From: Bdellovibrionales bacterium RIFOXYC1_FULL_37_79
GTDB taxonomy: Bacteria > Bdellovibrionota > Bacteriovoracia > Bacteriovoracales > Bacteriovoracaceae
Assembly: GCA_001770015.1 (NCBI GenBank)
Contig: MEQB01000003.1
Coordinates: forward strand, 20,214 to 84,213
Reading direction: 5' to 3'
DNA length: 64,000 nt
The notes under the pieces were generated by a model that saw only the letters and a program-made list of their open reading frames with translations, searched no databases and had not been told where the DNA came from. How positions within the stretch are numbered: the stretch's first letter is position 1; each line of letters starts with the position of its first letter. Shown here piece by piece: positions 8,340 to 18,002 of the stretch. The position numbers and the translations under genes are program-made.

Positions 8340-9288
8340 GACTAAACCCCATGGCAAACAAATCCGAGCCAAGATTTCCATGTATAAACCATCCAGGCAC
8401 CAAGCGTTTTAAAAATGTTATACCCACCACCGGCGTAGTTTTTTCAGTCTTCTCATATAAAGCTGTTTCTTTATCAAGTTGCTCTTGGGTCGTATCAGTA
8501 TCAGTTGAATCACTGGCCCTTATAACCTGAAATCCAAAGTAGGGTTTTATATAGGAATAAAAAGGCCCGGCAAAAGTGTATTTTACTCTAAAGGTAAAAT
8601 TCGTGACACTGGTATCTAGGCCATCATCAGGAAAATCAGAGATACGATGCTGGCCAAAACCAAGCTCTCCCCACACATTATCCAAAAATTGATAGGCCCA
8701 TTGTCCATTAAACTGACCAAAACGGTGACTTGAATGATCAGTGTTGACCCCTTCCACAAAAGCATAGGAAACGCTAATTATATTGTCCTGTTTGAGAATC
8801 CTTTTACTATTTTCCTGCAACGTCAGATCTTCTTCTAATAATGTATCATCAAATAAATTATCTTCCGTTTTAATTTTTCCCTCAACATCCTCACCCACTT
8901 CATCTTTCTTCCTATAATAACTATCGTCCCCTCTGATTATCAAAACAGAATCACCCGGTTTTAATTTTTTTAAAATCTCCTCGTTGTATATTTTAACAAC
9001 TTTAATTCCCACATATGCCTTGGTAACTTTCGCAATCAAGGCCCGAAAAACCAGATCTTGGTTAAAAATAATGGATATAAAATCACCCTTGATCAGCACC
9101 TCATTGGAATTTGTAATAACAATGATCCTTCCAGAGACGGAAATCTTAAAAATTTTTTCAGTGATCATATCACCGGTCAGAGAGCTTGCTGAATCGCTAT
9201 TGATCTCTGTTACAACATTTTGTCCAAACACAAATGATGAGTAACAAAAAACAACTGAAAAAAAACAAAAAGCCAGGGTTTTAAACAT
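8329..9288 (-). CDS. Exported outer-membrane beta-barrel-like protein
   Basis: A 319-residue protein with a signal peptide ending FVFGQ (residue 23). Residues 40-125 form a beta-rich region (KISVSGRIIVITNSNEVLIK, DSVLIIRGDDS). Residues 170-319 show alternating amphipathic strands such as GQWAYQFLDNVWGELGFGQ and end LFAMGFSLEF, a C-terminal Phe typical of BAM substrates. Function unknown; it heads the lipoprotein-folK operon and is divergent from ychF, leaving about 100 bases for both promoters. Confidence 0.65.
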   Translation of the reverse strand: MFKTLAFCFFSVVFCYSSFVFGQNVVTEINSDSASSLTGDMITEKIFKISVSGRIIVITNSNEVLIKGDFISIIFNQDLVFRALIAKVTKAYVGIKVVKIYNEEILKKLKPGDSVLIIRGDDSYYRKKDEVGEDVEGKIKTEDNLFDDTLLEEDLTLQENSKRILKQDNIISVSYAFVEGVNTDHSSHRFGQFNGQWAYQFLDNVWGELGFGQHRISDFPDDGLDTSVTNFTFRVKYTFAGPFYSYIKPYFGFQVIRASDSTDTDTTQEQLDKETALYEKTEKTTPVVGITFLKRLVPGWFIHGNLGSDLFAMGFSLEF

Positions 9289-9390
9289 ATGCTAATCATA
9301 CTATTTTATTATATATTATTTCAAATTTTATTAACCCGGCAACGTCAATATATTGCCTTAACGCACTTGATAATTTTAATTGAGGTGTCG

Positions 9391-10464
9391 ATGAGTCTGA
9401 ATTGTGGGATTGTAGGTCTTCCCAATGTTGGCAAATCTACCATTTTTAAAGCCTTAACAAATCACCATGCTGTTATTGAAAATTATCCATTTTCCACCAT
9501 CGAACCCAATATTGCCAGATTAAATGTTCATGACAAACGACTTGTACAAATTTCTCAAATAACTAAAAGCAAGCAAATAATCCCTGCCTCAGTTGAATTT
9601 ATCGACATCGCCGGTCTGGTCAAAGGCGCCAGCAAAGGTGAAGGACTTGGTAATCAATTTCTAGGACACATAAGGCAAGTCAACGCCATCTTTCATGTGA
9701 TCAGATGTTTTGATGATGTAAACATCACACATGTACATGAAACTCTTGACCCCATCCGTGATATAGAAATCGTTGAGTTAGAATTAATTCTGGCTGATTT
9801 AGAAGTTATAGAAAAAAAATTAAAAAATTTGCAAAACGCTCATAAATGTTCCGACAAGGAATCGACTCGAAAAAATCAACAAAACCTGGTCGTGTTGGAG
9901 CAATTGAAAAAAAAATTATGTGACAGCAACTTAGAACTGGCCTGGATTAACGAAGTTTCCAATTGCGATATGATTAGAGAACTCAATTTAATCAGCCTTA
10001 AACCAAGAATCTATGTCTGCAATATTGATGATTCCCAAATCAGTAAGGACTGCGCCGAAAAGGTATCCATCTGGGCCCAAAATAAAAAATCCAAATCTCT
10101 TAATATCAATGGATTTCAAGCGGTACAATGTCACTCTTTGCATTTTAACGAAAAATCTGATAATGCCTGCGAGCAGTTAATCAAAGAATCCTATCGTTTG
10201 CTGGATTTGATTACATTTTTTACCAAAAACAAAAATGAAGTAAGGGCATGGGAAATAAAAAAAGGGACCTCCGCTCAAAAAGCTGCTGGGAAAATTCATT
10301 CCGACATGGAAAGAGGGTTTATCCGAGCCGAAATTATCAGCTCACATGATTTAGTGCAATTGTTATCTGAAGAAAAAGTCCGAGAAGCTGGTAAAGTCAG
10401 AATTGAGGGTAAGAACTACCAAATCCAGGATGGAGACATTATGAATGTGAGATTTAACATTTAA
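9391..10464 (+). CDS. ychF: Redox-regulated ATPase/GTPase YchF (OBG family)
   Basis: 357 residues from the ATG at 9391, which follows a GAGGTG site; the frame is open further upstream but family alignment begins here (MSLNCGIVGLPNVGKST). G1 is GLPNVGKST, G3 is DIAGLVKGASKGEGLGN, and the C-terminal TGS domain shows VRAWEIKKGTSAQKAAGKIH and a terminal MNVRFNI. YchF binds ribosomes and hydrolyses ATP, with roles in stress and translation. It faces pth; in related genomes pth and ychF are usually adjacent and codirectional. Confidence 0.93.
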   Translation: MSLNCGIVGLPNVGKSTIFKALTNHHAVIENYPFSTIEPNIARLNVHDKRLVQISQITKSKQIIPASVEFIDIAGLVKGASKGEGLGNQFLGHIRQVNAIFHVIRCFDDVNITHVHETLDPIRDIEIVELELILADLEVIEKKLKNLQNAHKCSDKESTRKNQQNLVVLEQLKKKLCDSNLELAWINEVSNCDMIRELNLISLKPRIYVCNIDDSQISKDCAEKVSIWAQNKKSKSLNINGFQAVQCHSLHFNEKSDNACEQLIKESYRLLDLITFFTKNKNEVRAWEIKKGTSAQKAAGKIHSDMERGFIRAEIISSHDLVQLLSEEKVREAGKVRIEGKNYQIQDGDIMNVRFNI

Positions 10465-10469
10465 TAAGC

Positions 10470-11048
10470 CTACTTATCAATAATTGAAACAAGACATTTT
10501 CGACTATAGTTGCCTGCTGCCTTGGCAAAACCCAACTTAATACTATCCTCCAATGCCTTGGCAGCACTGTCGAGATAAATATCCAGATGAACTGACTCTT
10601 GCTTATTAAATCCTGAAAGAACCCAGTCTTTCGAATCCCCCACCGAAGGCCTTCCTACCCCTAATCTTATTCTTTTAAAATCCTGACTACCGCAAGTATC
10701 GACGATGGATTTAAGGCCATTGTGTCCCGCCAGTCCACCGCCCTCTTTAAAAGCAATAGTCCCAAAAGGCAGATCCATTTCATCATGGAGAACAATAATA
10801 TTTTTCAAATCAATTTGGTAAAAACTTATTAAAGCAGAAATACTTCTTCCGCTTAAATTCATAAAGGTAAGAGGTTTGAGAAAATAAAATTTGGTATTAC
10901 CAAAATCCTTGGAGGCAAAAACACCTTTAAATTTTTCTTTCCAGGAAAGTTCTTTGAAAAATGAAAGTCGATCCATTACCAACCAGGCAATGTTGTGCCG
11001 AGTATTTTCATATTCTCTGCCAGGATTGCCTAAAGCAACAATCAACAT
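10470..11048 (-). CDS. pth: Peptidyl-tRNA hydrolase
   Basis: 192 residues from the ATG at 11048 (MLIVALGNPGREYENTRHN), matching the family's usual size. The catalytic His lies in NTRHN; KPLTFMNLSGRS, LHDEMDLPFGTI with the catalytic Asp, and GGLAGHNGLKS are all present. It recycles peptidyl-tRNA released during translation. The gene starts 22 bases after the prs stop. The frame is open 35 codons further upstream into prs, but those residues do not fit the family. Confidence 0.95.
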   Translation of the reverse strand: MLIVALGNPGREYENTRHNIAWLVMDRLSFFKELSWKEKFKGVFASKDFGNTKFYFLKPLTFMNLSGRSISALISFYQIDLKNIIVLHDEMDLPFGTIAFKEGGGLAGHNGLKSIVDTCGSQDFKRIRLGVGRPSVGDSKDWVLSGFNKQESVHLDIYLDSAAKALEDSIKLGFAKAAGNYSRKCLVSIIDK

Positions 11049-11070
11049 ATTCACTGTTGCCCCAGACTTG

Positions 11071-12015
11071 CTACAGGAACAGGGAGCTGACTGAGTCGTT
11101 GTTGAAGGTTCTGTGAATAGCCTTCGCCAAAACTTCTGTAATTGAAACAACATGTATTCTCGCTACTTTTTTTCCATCTTCAGAGAGTGGAATGGTATCA
11201 GTTACAACCACTCTGTCAAGCGCTTCACATCCAGCAATTCTTTCAATAGCAGGATTGGAGAAAACACCGTGAGTGGCAATTGCATAAACCTTGGTGGCAC
11301 CATTTTCTTTTAAGGCCCGACAAGCTTCCACGAGGGTACCGGCAGTATCAATCATATCATCAATTAAAATACAATCTTTTCCGTTTACATTACCAACTAT
11401 ATTCATCGCTTTGGCCACATTTCTTCCGGTTCTGCGTTTATCAATCATGGCAATGTCCAGCCCAAGCTTTTTGGCATAATGGGAAACCCTTTCAACACCA
11501 CCGCTATCAGGAGAAACACAAATGGCATTATCTGTGGCAATATTTTTTTTAATATAATCAACCATGACTGGTGATCCATAAATATTATCAAAGGGAATAT
11601 CAAAAAAACCTTGAATCTGTCCTGCATGCAAATCCATGGTAATAACCCGGGTAGCTCCCGCCGCCGAAATTAAGTTGGCTACCAATTTAGCGGTAATGGG
11701 ACTTCTGGGACTGATTTTTCTATCTTGTCTTGAATACCCGTAATTGGGCATAACCGCCGTTATCGAAGCAGCAGATGCTCGTTTGAGGGCATCTATCACA
11801 ATCAATAGTTCCATTAAATTATCATTGGCCGGAGTTGAGGTGGATTGAATAATAAAAACGTCTGCTCCTCTAACACTCTTTTCTACTTCACAACACACTT
11901 CCCCATTGGCAAATTTCACCAAACCTGGATTAACCAACGTTACATCCAAATACTTTGCAATTCTTTTTGATAATTCAAAATTTGATGAACCGGATACAAG
12001 AACAAGTCTTTTCAT
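11071..12015 (-). CDS. prs: Ribose-phosphate pyrophosphokinase
   Basis: 314 residues, the standard length. Motifs: LVSGSSNFELSKRIAKYL, FANGEVCCEVEKSVRG, VMPNYGYSRQDRK and the PRPP loop LIDDMIDTAGTL. It makes PRPP from ribose-5-phosphate and ATP for nucleotide, His and Trp synthesis. The ATG at 12015 sits only 19 bases after the CCA end of tRNA-Gln and has a purine-rich site (GGCGAGG) between, so both probably share a primary transcript. Confidence 0.95.
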   Translation of the reverse strand: MKRLVLVSGSSNFELSKRIAKYLDVTLVNPGLVKFANGEVCCEVEKSVRGADVFIIQSTSTPANDNLMELLIVIDALKRASAASITAVMPNYGYSRQDRKISPRSPITAKLVANLISAAGATRVITMDLHAGQIQGFFDIPFDNIYGSPVMVDYIKKNIATDNAICVSPDSGGVERVSHYAKKLGLDIAMIDKRRTGRNVAKAMNIVGNVNGKDCILIDDMIDTAGTLVEACRALKENGATKVYAIATHGVFSNPAIERIAGCEALDRVVVTDTIPLSEDGKKVARIHVVSITEVLAKAIHRTFNNDSVSSLFL

Positions 12016-12034
12016 AATTGCCTCGCCTTTCTGC

Positions 12035-12109
12035 TGGTTGGGGTGGTAGGACTTGAACCTACGCATGGCAGAATCAAAATCTGATGACTTACCACTTGTC
12101 GACACCCCA
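12035..12109 (-). tRNA. tRNA-Gln (UUG)
   Basis: 75 nt with encoded CCA. The acceptor stem TGGGGTG pairs with CACCCCA; the anticodon loop TTTTGAT gives anticodon UUG; the T-loop reads GGTTCAAGTCC. It sits directly upstream of prs. A tRNA-Gln before prs is a familiar arrangement in former Deltaproteobacteria. Confidence 0.95.
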
Positions 12110-12132
12110 ACTAAATATTCATTATGCCGTGG

Positions 12133-12161
12133 ACTATACTATTGAGTATGATCTTTTGCAA
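12133..12161 (-). promoter_or_regulatory. Sigma-70-like promoter for tRNA-Gln/prs
   Basis: On the minus strand TTGCAA (12161-12156) and TATAGT (12138-12133) are separated by exactly 17 bases. The tRNA 5' end lies about 23 bases downstream of the -10 box. This is the only good promoter I see between the penicillin-binding protein gene and the tRNA, so it probably drives tRNA-Gln, prs and pth together. Confidence 0.65.
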
Positions 12162-12211
12162 TAGCACACAATGGGAATCCGTTTTTTCTGGGAAAATATT
12201 ACCGAATTTCA

Positions 12212-14131
12212 TCAGCGAAATTTATCACAGCTTAATTCATTAAATCTTTTCCCTCTATCACTAAAAAAACTTTGAAAAATTTTAAAGGCAGTCGTGCTCC
12301 CGAACAATCGATACTCCTGCCCTTTTTGTCTGCCCTCAAACCCCACCCATATAACTCCCAAATAATAACCATCAAAAAAAACAAACCAGTTATTATAACC
12401 ATTATTGGAGGTACCGGTTTTACCAAAAAATTTTAATTGACTTAAATTATCTGCCACCACATTTCTAATGGTCGTTCGATCCGGAGAAGCAAGTAAAAAA
12501 AGAGCAGAATTATTTTCATCCGTGGTTTCCAAATATTTTTTACATTCATCAAGCAAAAAAACTGTATAAAGCTCATAGACTCTGTTTAGACTCAACTCCA
12601 AAGAACCCAGCAGCTGGGCAGGAAATTCCTTTAAAGGGACAGCTAGCTCTGGTAAATATTTTTTTAGCTCGTCTTCTATTAATTTAAAACCGAGAGACTG
12701 TGCCAGATTGATAACCGGCCGATTATAAGAATTAATAAGCGCTTCAGCAACGGTCACACTTTCCGGTAAATCGGTATGCGCCTCCTTGGGAGACCATCTC
12801 CCCGATTTCAATATCAAATCAAAAGGTTCGGTGCTGACCTGATCCTCCGGTTTAATGTTGTTTTTAAAAAAAATGGAATAAATAACAGGTTTAAGAATAC
12901 TTCCCACCTGTTGTTTTTCCAAACTAAAGGCAGCCTCTTTTTTCTTTTCGATTTTGGAATAAAACCTGTATTCACCCAAACTCTTTTGAGAGGGAACTCC
13001 CATGATAACTTTCGCTGCAAAACTTTCCCCCTTATAACGCTTTTCAATCTCGTAAAGCATGGTTTGGATATTTTTTTTAAGAACAAAAAATTCATACTGG
13101 CCCATGATTTTTTTATAATCGCTATCCCGGTCAACAGTTAGTGCATAAAAAGGTCGGGTATTATTTTTTTGAATTATTTTTTTTTGCCACCCGGCCCACT
13201 GATCATCGGACCACAAAAAACTTTTCTCTGAGGCAAAAATCTTTAATTGAATAAGCCGGTCATAAACATATTGAGCCCGTTGTTTAAGCCTTCCTATATG
13301 GTAAAGAGGACTGTAATAGCTTGGTCCTTTAAGCAAGGATATCAAAATAGCTGCTTCGTAAGGAGTGATCTCTTCCACTTTTTTGCTAAAATAAAATAAC
13401 GAAGCCGCATCAATACCCCGCACATGAATCCCCTGCAAGCTTCCCCAATAAACTTCATTAAAATATATTTCAAGAATATCCTCTTTTGTCAGTTTATGTT
13501 CGATATAAATGGATAAAATTATTTCTTTTACTTTTCTAGCCAGGCTCCGCTCATTAGTAAAAAATAAATTCTTAATCAATTGCTGGGTCAGGGTTGATCC
13601 TCCCTGTGCCAGTTTCTGTACTTGAATATCTTTTATGATCGCCCTCAGAATTGATTTTAAATCAATTCCAAAGTGATCTAGGAACCTGACGTCCTCGATA
13701 CCAATCAGTCCTTTCCAAAAAACGCTGGGAATATGATTAAAATCAATTTTATGTTGGAAACAATAAACATCCTTGCAAGTGTTTTCAGTTAATGCGGGAA
13801 CATAAAAATTTTTTTTGATATAAATTCGTTCGTTTTCGACATCAATTTTCTTTTCATCCATTAACTCTTTTAACCAGTCGTTAAATGTACTTTTAGCATC
13901 GGTAAATAAATAATAATTTTGCAAATCCTCCAATAAGACCCCGGAACCTTCCTCTAATAAATATTCCGGCACGCTTTCTTCTGCATAAATCTGCTGGCCT
14001 TCACTTACTTTACCCAACTTATCAAAGGGTAAATCCCAGATTAAATACATAAGTCCCAACGCCAGCAAAACCATTGCACATAAAAACAAACCGATAAATA
14101 TTTTTATTAAAAATTTCCTGCTAAGCATCAT
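12212..14131 (-). CDS. Class A penicillin-binding protein (PBP1-like)
   Basis: 639 residues with one N-terminal transmembrane anchor (about 8-30). The glycosyltransferase domain (about 120-300) has GIEDVRFLDHFGID with the catalytic Glu, GGSTLTQQLIKNLFF, KVKEIILSIYIE and ILEIYFNEVYWGS. The transpeptidase domain has the SxxK motif (GSILKP), SYN, and KTGTSN near residue 575. It polymerises and crosslinks peptidoglycan in the periplasm. At 639 residues it is shorter than PBP1a and closest in build to compact PBP1B-like enzymes. Divergent from the porin-like gene. Confidence 0.92.
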   Translation of the reverse strand: MMLSRKFLIKIFIGLFLCAMVLLALGLMYLIWDLPFDKLGKVSEGQQIYAEESVPEYLLEEGSGVLLEDLQNYYLFTDAKSTFNDWLKELMDEKKIDVENERIYIKKNFYVPALTENTCKDVYCFQHKIDFNHIPSVFWKGLIGIEDVRFLDHFGIDLKSILRAIIKDIQVQKLAQGGSTLTQQLIKNLFFTNERSLARKVKEIILSIYIEHKLTKEDILEIYFNEVYWGSLQGIHVRGIDAASLFYFSKKVEEITPYEAAILISLLKGPSYYSPLYHIGRLKQRAQYVYDRLIQLKIFASEKSFLWSDDQWAGWQKKIIQKNNTRPFYALTVDRDSDYKKIMGQYEFFVLKKNIQTMLYEIEKRYKGESFAAKVIMGVPSQKSLGEYRFYSKIEKKKEAAFSLEKQQVGSILKPVIYSIFFKNNIKPEDQVSTEPFDLILKSGRWSPKEAHTDLPESVTVAEALINSYNRPVINLAQSLGFKLIEDELKKYLPELAVPLKEFPAQLLGSLELSLNRVYELYTVFLLDECKKYLETTDENNSALFLLASPDRTTIRNVVADNLSQLKFFGKTGTSNNGYNNWFVFFDGYYLGVIWVGFEGRQKGQEYRLFGSTTAFKIFQSFFSDRGKRFNELSCDKFR

Positions 14132-14255
14132 ATATTAATCATTAATCCCTTACTCAACGTCTTAGTTTTATAGACAGTTTGCGTCCTGTTTCATATTATC
14201 TTCAATATTATACTTAAACTAGAATTATCTATTATTTTGTCACAAGAGGTAAGTC

Positions 14256-15731
14256 GTGAAGAAGTTAAAGACAATTTTTAAATCCTTTCTTTTTTTTGTA
14301 CTAGGTTTCACCTGTTTGGATTTAGCAGCCACCCCCATAGATTGGAATGGAGCTGTTGGCTTTGATACCACTATGTTGCAAAACTTCCGCCGCATTAAAA
14401 GTACCACTGATAATTCTGTCGGCAGGCCAGGCTCACAAGAAGTTACCTATGGTGGAAAAGATAATTCACAATTTCAATCATACCTGTTCCGGTTAAACCC
14501 GGTTATAATCGTTAATGATTCTGCCAGCGTATTCGGAGAATTCACCACCGGATACGGCCGTGGTGGTTTTATGGGTGATAGCTCAATCCAATCCAAAGAA
14601 ACCGACTGGGGTAATGCCCTTTACCTGCACAACACGACCGACACGACTAGAAATGCCCTGAATGTTACTAAACTTTACACCGTCCTCTACTCTGATGCGT
14701 TCACCTACACCATCGGAAGACACTCCAAGCATTGGGGTCTGGGCACTGTTATGAACAGTGGTGAAAACGTCTGGGATCGTTATTCAAGCATTCGTGACGG
14801 AATCACGGTGGATTTAAAAATCGGCAGTTTTTCTATCGCCCCTTATTGGGCCAAAATCAGCTCAGAAAACTCCCTAACGGACTCCACGAAATCCAAAGAG
14901 TACGGGGTCGGTGTTTTGTATGACAACAGTGAAAAGGAACTGGCCTTTGGGGTTTTATATAACAAAAAAGCCAACGCTCTTGGCAACGAGAGTTTTGAAA
15001 CTGATGTTACCAACACCGGCACAGCCTATAATTTTGGCGAAACCAACATTAAATTAATTGATATCTATTTTAGAAAATCCTTTGGCCCTTTAAATGTTGG
15101 TATTGAATTCCCGCTTGCCAGTGGCGAGATTGGAAACATTTATCAAAACGGCCAATCCACCAAGTACAAGGCCAAAGCCTTTATAACTGAAACTGAATAT
15201 AATTTCAGCGAAGCCTGGAAAATGGGATTGAACTTGGGTCATGTCAGCGGAGATCCTGGTAGTGAATCCAGTTTTGAGGCCATGTTTTTAAACCCAAACT
15301 ACCAAATCGCCAACATCATGTTCAGGTACAATATGGATGCCATCAATAACCCGGCTACCAAAAGTCTTTACGATTCCTATATAACCAATACAAAATTTTT
15401 AAAATTTGGAGCGACCTACACCACTTCTAAATGGATGTTAAATAGCGCTTTTATCTACGCCAAGGCCAATCAGGCAGCCAAAGGGGGCAATCTTCGAACC
15501 TATAACCACACTAAAAATAAAATTTTTAACGCAACCTTGGCCCAAGAAGATGACCTGGGCTTTGAAGTCGATTTAAATTGCACTTATAAATGGAGCGATG
15601 AAATTAATATTGCTCTCTTGACCGGTTATCATTTTACCGGTGATTATTACGCCTATACCAACGACAGCAGTGTAGTAAACGAAACTGAAAATGTTTTTCT
15701 TGGCCAGCTTAGAGTTGGAATAAGCTTCTAA
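14256..15731 (+). CDS. Porin-like outer membrane protein
   Basis: 491 residues with a signal peptide ending LDLAAT. The body is strongly beta, with repeated aromatic-ended strands (GEFTTGYGRGGF, FTYTIGRHSKHWGLGTVM, FGVLYNKKAN) and a C-terminal RVGISF typical of outer membrane barrels. The GTG at 14256 has an AAGAGGT site upstream. GC content and codon use look higher than in flanking genes, which fits a highly expressed surface protein. The exact porin family cannot be named from sequence alone. Confidence 0.78.
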   Translation: MKKLKTIFKSFLFFVLGFTCLDLAATPIDWNGAVGFDTTMLQNFRRIKSTTDNSVGRPGSQEVTYGGKDNSQFQSYLFRLNPVIIVNDSASVFGEFTTGYGRGGFMGDSSIQSKETDWGNALYLHNTTDTTRNALNVTKLYTVLYSDAFTYTIGRHSKHWGLGTVMNSGENVWDRYSSIRDGITVDLKIGSFSIAPYWAKISSENSLTDSTKSKEYGVGVLYDNSEKELAFGVLYNKKANALGNESFETDVTNTGTAYNFGETNIKLIDIYFRKSFGPLNVGIEFPLASGEIGNIYQNGQSTKYKAKAFITETEYNFSEAWKMGLNLGHVSGDPGSESSFEAMFLNPNYQIANIMFRYNMDAINNPATKSLYDSYITNTKFLKFGATYTTSKWMLNSAFIYAKANQAAKGGNLRTYNHTKNKIFNATLAQEDDLGFEVDLNCTYKWSDEINIALLTGYHFTGDYYAYTNDSSVVNETENVFLGQLRVGISF

Positions 15732-15752
15732 TTCTTTTTGCGTCCCTCTTGA

Positions 15753-17879
15753 TTATTGCCATTGACCATAAGGCATTTGCCCTTGGCCATAGTTCAAGCT
15801 GCCGCCAAAGTTCATACCGTTGTTTCCACCACCATACATGTTCGGACTATACCCTTGTTGCCTTTGCATCAACATCTGATTCGGTGATGAATTCATGTAA
15901 CTATTATTGCCAAACGGACTTTGGGGCATATCAAACTCAAGCCCATAATCCGGATACATCATATAGTCCATTGAATCATAGGAAACATCGTTATAAGAGT
16001 TATTAAATAAATAACTATCTGCCGATCCAAAATCAATCCTGCTTGAAAAATTATTTCCACCATACAGACTACCGTATCTCTCTTCTCTTTGAGCTCTTTT
16101 ATACCTGGCACCCAGCATTTCATACTTTCTCCAACCAGAAGCCTTCGCTTGCAATTGGGTCATATTTCTTTTATAGCTCTCTTCAGTTATCATTCTTTGC
16201 TGATTGCGGACATTCATTCCTTTATAATATTTACTACAATTGGCTTGGTTTAAAACACCAAATCCCCAAGGACTCTGCGTACATCCCTTTCTAAGTTCCA
16301 TTTCTCTGGAATACATTTGCTCCATTTGAGCTTGATAACCTTGTTCGGTTGCCCTCATTTGGGATATATACACTGGCGACATGGTTTTTTTACCAGTACT
16401 AACCAAATACTTGATTTTGGCTTCTTTAGTTTCTTTTACCAACTGCTTGCCTGCCTTCATAATTTCTTTCTTGGCCTCGTTAGGTTTAAAACCATCTTCA
16501 TCATGATTTACCATGGACCAGTTTACCGATCGAAAATACAAATCCCCAGCTTTTTTTGCATTCATAGAAAGACCTTTTGCGGCTAACAAAACCACCACCT
16601 CATCAGCTCTTCCAGTTTCTTCCGCATACATACCAATAAGTCTATTTAGCAGAACAATGCTATCATCTATCGTTTTTCTTTCTTCCTCACTATCCGCTTT
16701 TTTTCGCATTTCATATCTTTTTTCCAAAATTTCAATTAAAGGATTCATATAATCTGATTCAAGTTTATAGCGAAGTTCATCGTAATCTCGACTAAGCTTT
16801 TTAATATCATCATCTCCTCCCTCAAGCATATCCTCCGCTAACTCACCCATTTTTTTCACAATGTCCTTCATCTGAGCTTGTATATTTTTATACTCCTTAT
16901 TATCATTTCCTATCTTATCTTTTTTAAACAGGATATCCTCCAAATATTTTAGATAGGTATTGGAAAGCCCCTCATAATCTTCTGTTTTCAAAGTTTCAAA
17001 AAGTTGGTCTATATGCCTCTGTATACAGTCCTCTGAACCAGAGCATCCTTCCAAATCACTTTTATCCTTTAAAATTTTTGAATCAAGGATCGGAGTCTCT
17101 TTATCCTCCATATTAAAATTTTCTACCTTGTAGCATATATTCTTGTTGTCAACATTTTTTACAACTCCACTTCTGGGTACTAATCCTGGAACAGGTGAAT
17201 TCATATAAACAAACACATTCTCTACATCATCGACCTTGGCAGGATTGGTCAGATGAACCACTCTGCCGATTTCCATATCTCGATCTGGCTCAATGTCAAC
17301 CACGTCCTGTTTCACTCCATCCTTCACGATGGTTTTGATTTTTCCAGCCTTTTTAAAGCGATTTTCAAAACACTTCGTTAAACGGGCATCTTGAGTAAGA
17401 CGATTCATTTCCTCTTCGCTTCCAAAAATCTCTTTTACAATGACCGGATTTTTTTGAAAAAAATTATTCCTGACCTGTATAATGAAACCTGGTCTTTTAG
17501 GCTTTTCTATTGTTAGTATTTCAATCTTCGGATCAAAACATTCCTTTATGTAAGTAGGTATATATACCTGCAAATCAACCCTATCTCCCACGATCCTTTT
17601 TTCAACCCTCGGCGGATGATTTTCAAAGTCAGCCACGGTTTTCAAAAGATCCCAAGAAAGGTAATTTCTAGAATCAATACATTTATTCTCTTGCGCTATA
17701 TTGACCGTCTGCTGTTGTGATGCATACGATGTAGTATCATCGATAGAGCCTTCGCTTGTGGATGATACAATACTTCCTGCGGTTTTTTTGGGAAAATTGA
17801 AAACCAGCGCAAACGCCGATCCAGAAATGGTTGCCAGAAGTATTGCCAAAACAACTTGTTTTTTTAGTAAACCCTTCAT
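15753..17879 (-). CDS. Large exported protein with Gly/Asn/Met/Tyr-rich tail
   Basis: 708 residues with a signal peptide (residues 5-25). Residues 60-270 form a beta-rich domain with scattered Cys; 280-560 are charged and helical, probably coiled coil. The last 110 residues are low complexity, rich in Gly, Asn, Gln, Met, Ser and Tyr, with repeats such as NNSYN and QGYSPNMYGGGNNG. No known domain is recognised. The tail may be sticky or disordered. It converges on the porin-like gene 21 bases away. Confidence 0.75.
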   Translation of the reverse strand: MKGLLKKQVVLAILLATISGSAFALVFNFPKKTAGSIVSSTSEGSIDDTTSYASQQQTVNIAQENKCIDSRNYLSWDLLKTVADFENHPPRVEKRIVGDRVDLQVYIPTYIKECFDPKIEILTIEKPKRPGFIIQVRNNFFQKNPVIVKEIFGSEEEMNRLTQDARLTKCFENRFKKAGKIKTIVKDGVKQDVVDIEPDRDMEIGRVVHLTNPAKVDDVENVFVYMNSPVPGLVPRSGVVKNVDNKNICYKVENFNMEDKETPILDSKILKDKSDLEGCSGSEDCIQRHIDQLFETLKTEDYEGLSNTYLKYLEDILFKKDKIGNDNKEYKNIQAQMKDIVKKMGELAEDMLEGGDDDIKKLSRDYDELRYKLESDYMNPLIEILEKRYEMRKKADSEEERKTIDDSIVLLNRLIGMYAEETGRADEVVVLLAAKGLSMNAKKAGDLYFRSVNWSMVNHDEDGFKPNEAKKEIMKAGKQLVKETKEAKIKYLVSTGKKTMSPVYISQMRATEQGYQAQMEQMYSREMELRKGCTQSPWGFGVLNQANCSKYYKGMNVRNQQRMITEESYKRNMTQLQAKASGWRKYEMLGARYKRAQREERYGSLYGGNNFSSRIDFGSADSYLFNNSYNDVSYDSMDYMMYPDYGLEFDMPQSPFGNNSYMNSSPNQMLMQRQQGYSPNMYGGGNNGMNFGGSLNYGQGQMPYGQWQ

Positions 17880-18002
17880 GAATAAAACCTCTCTTAGGTA
17901 CTAAACCTACAAAACTCTACAAGCTCTTTTTCGGCTAATTCAAATATATCTTTAATTCATGTGAACAAAATTGGTACATTTTAGCAGTGGTTTAAACAGA
18001 CT

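Noticed and set aside
11280..11627. Open frames within prs
   Set aside because: Overlapping frames inside a highly conserved gene; no ribosome binding site or similarity.
15749..16752. Several plus-strand frames opposite the 708-residue exported protein
   Set aside because: Low-complexity antisense frames without ribosome binding sites.
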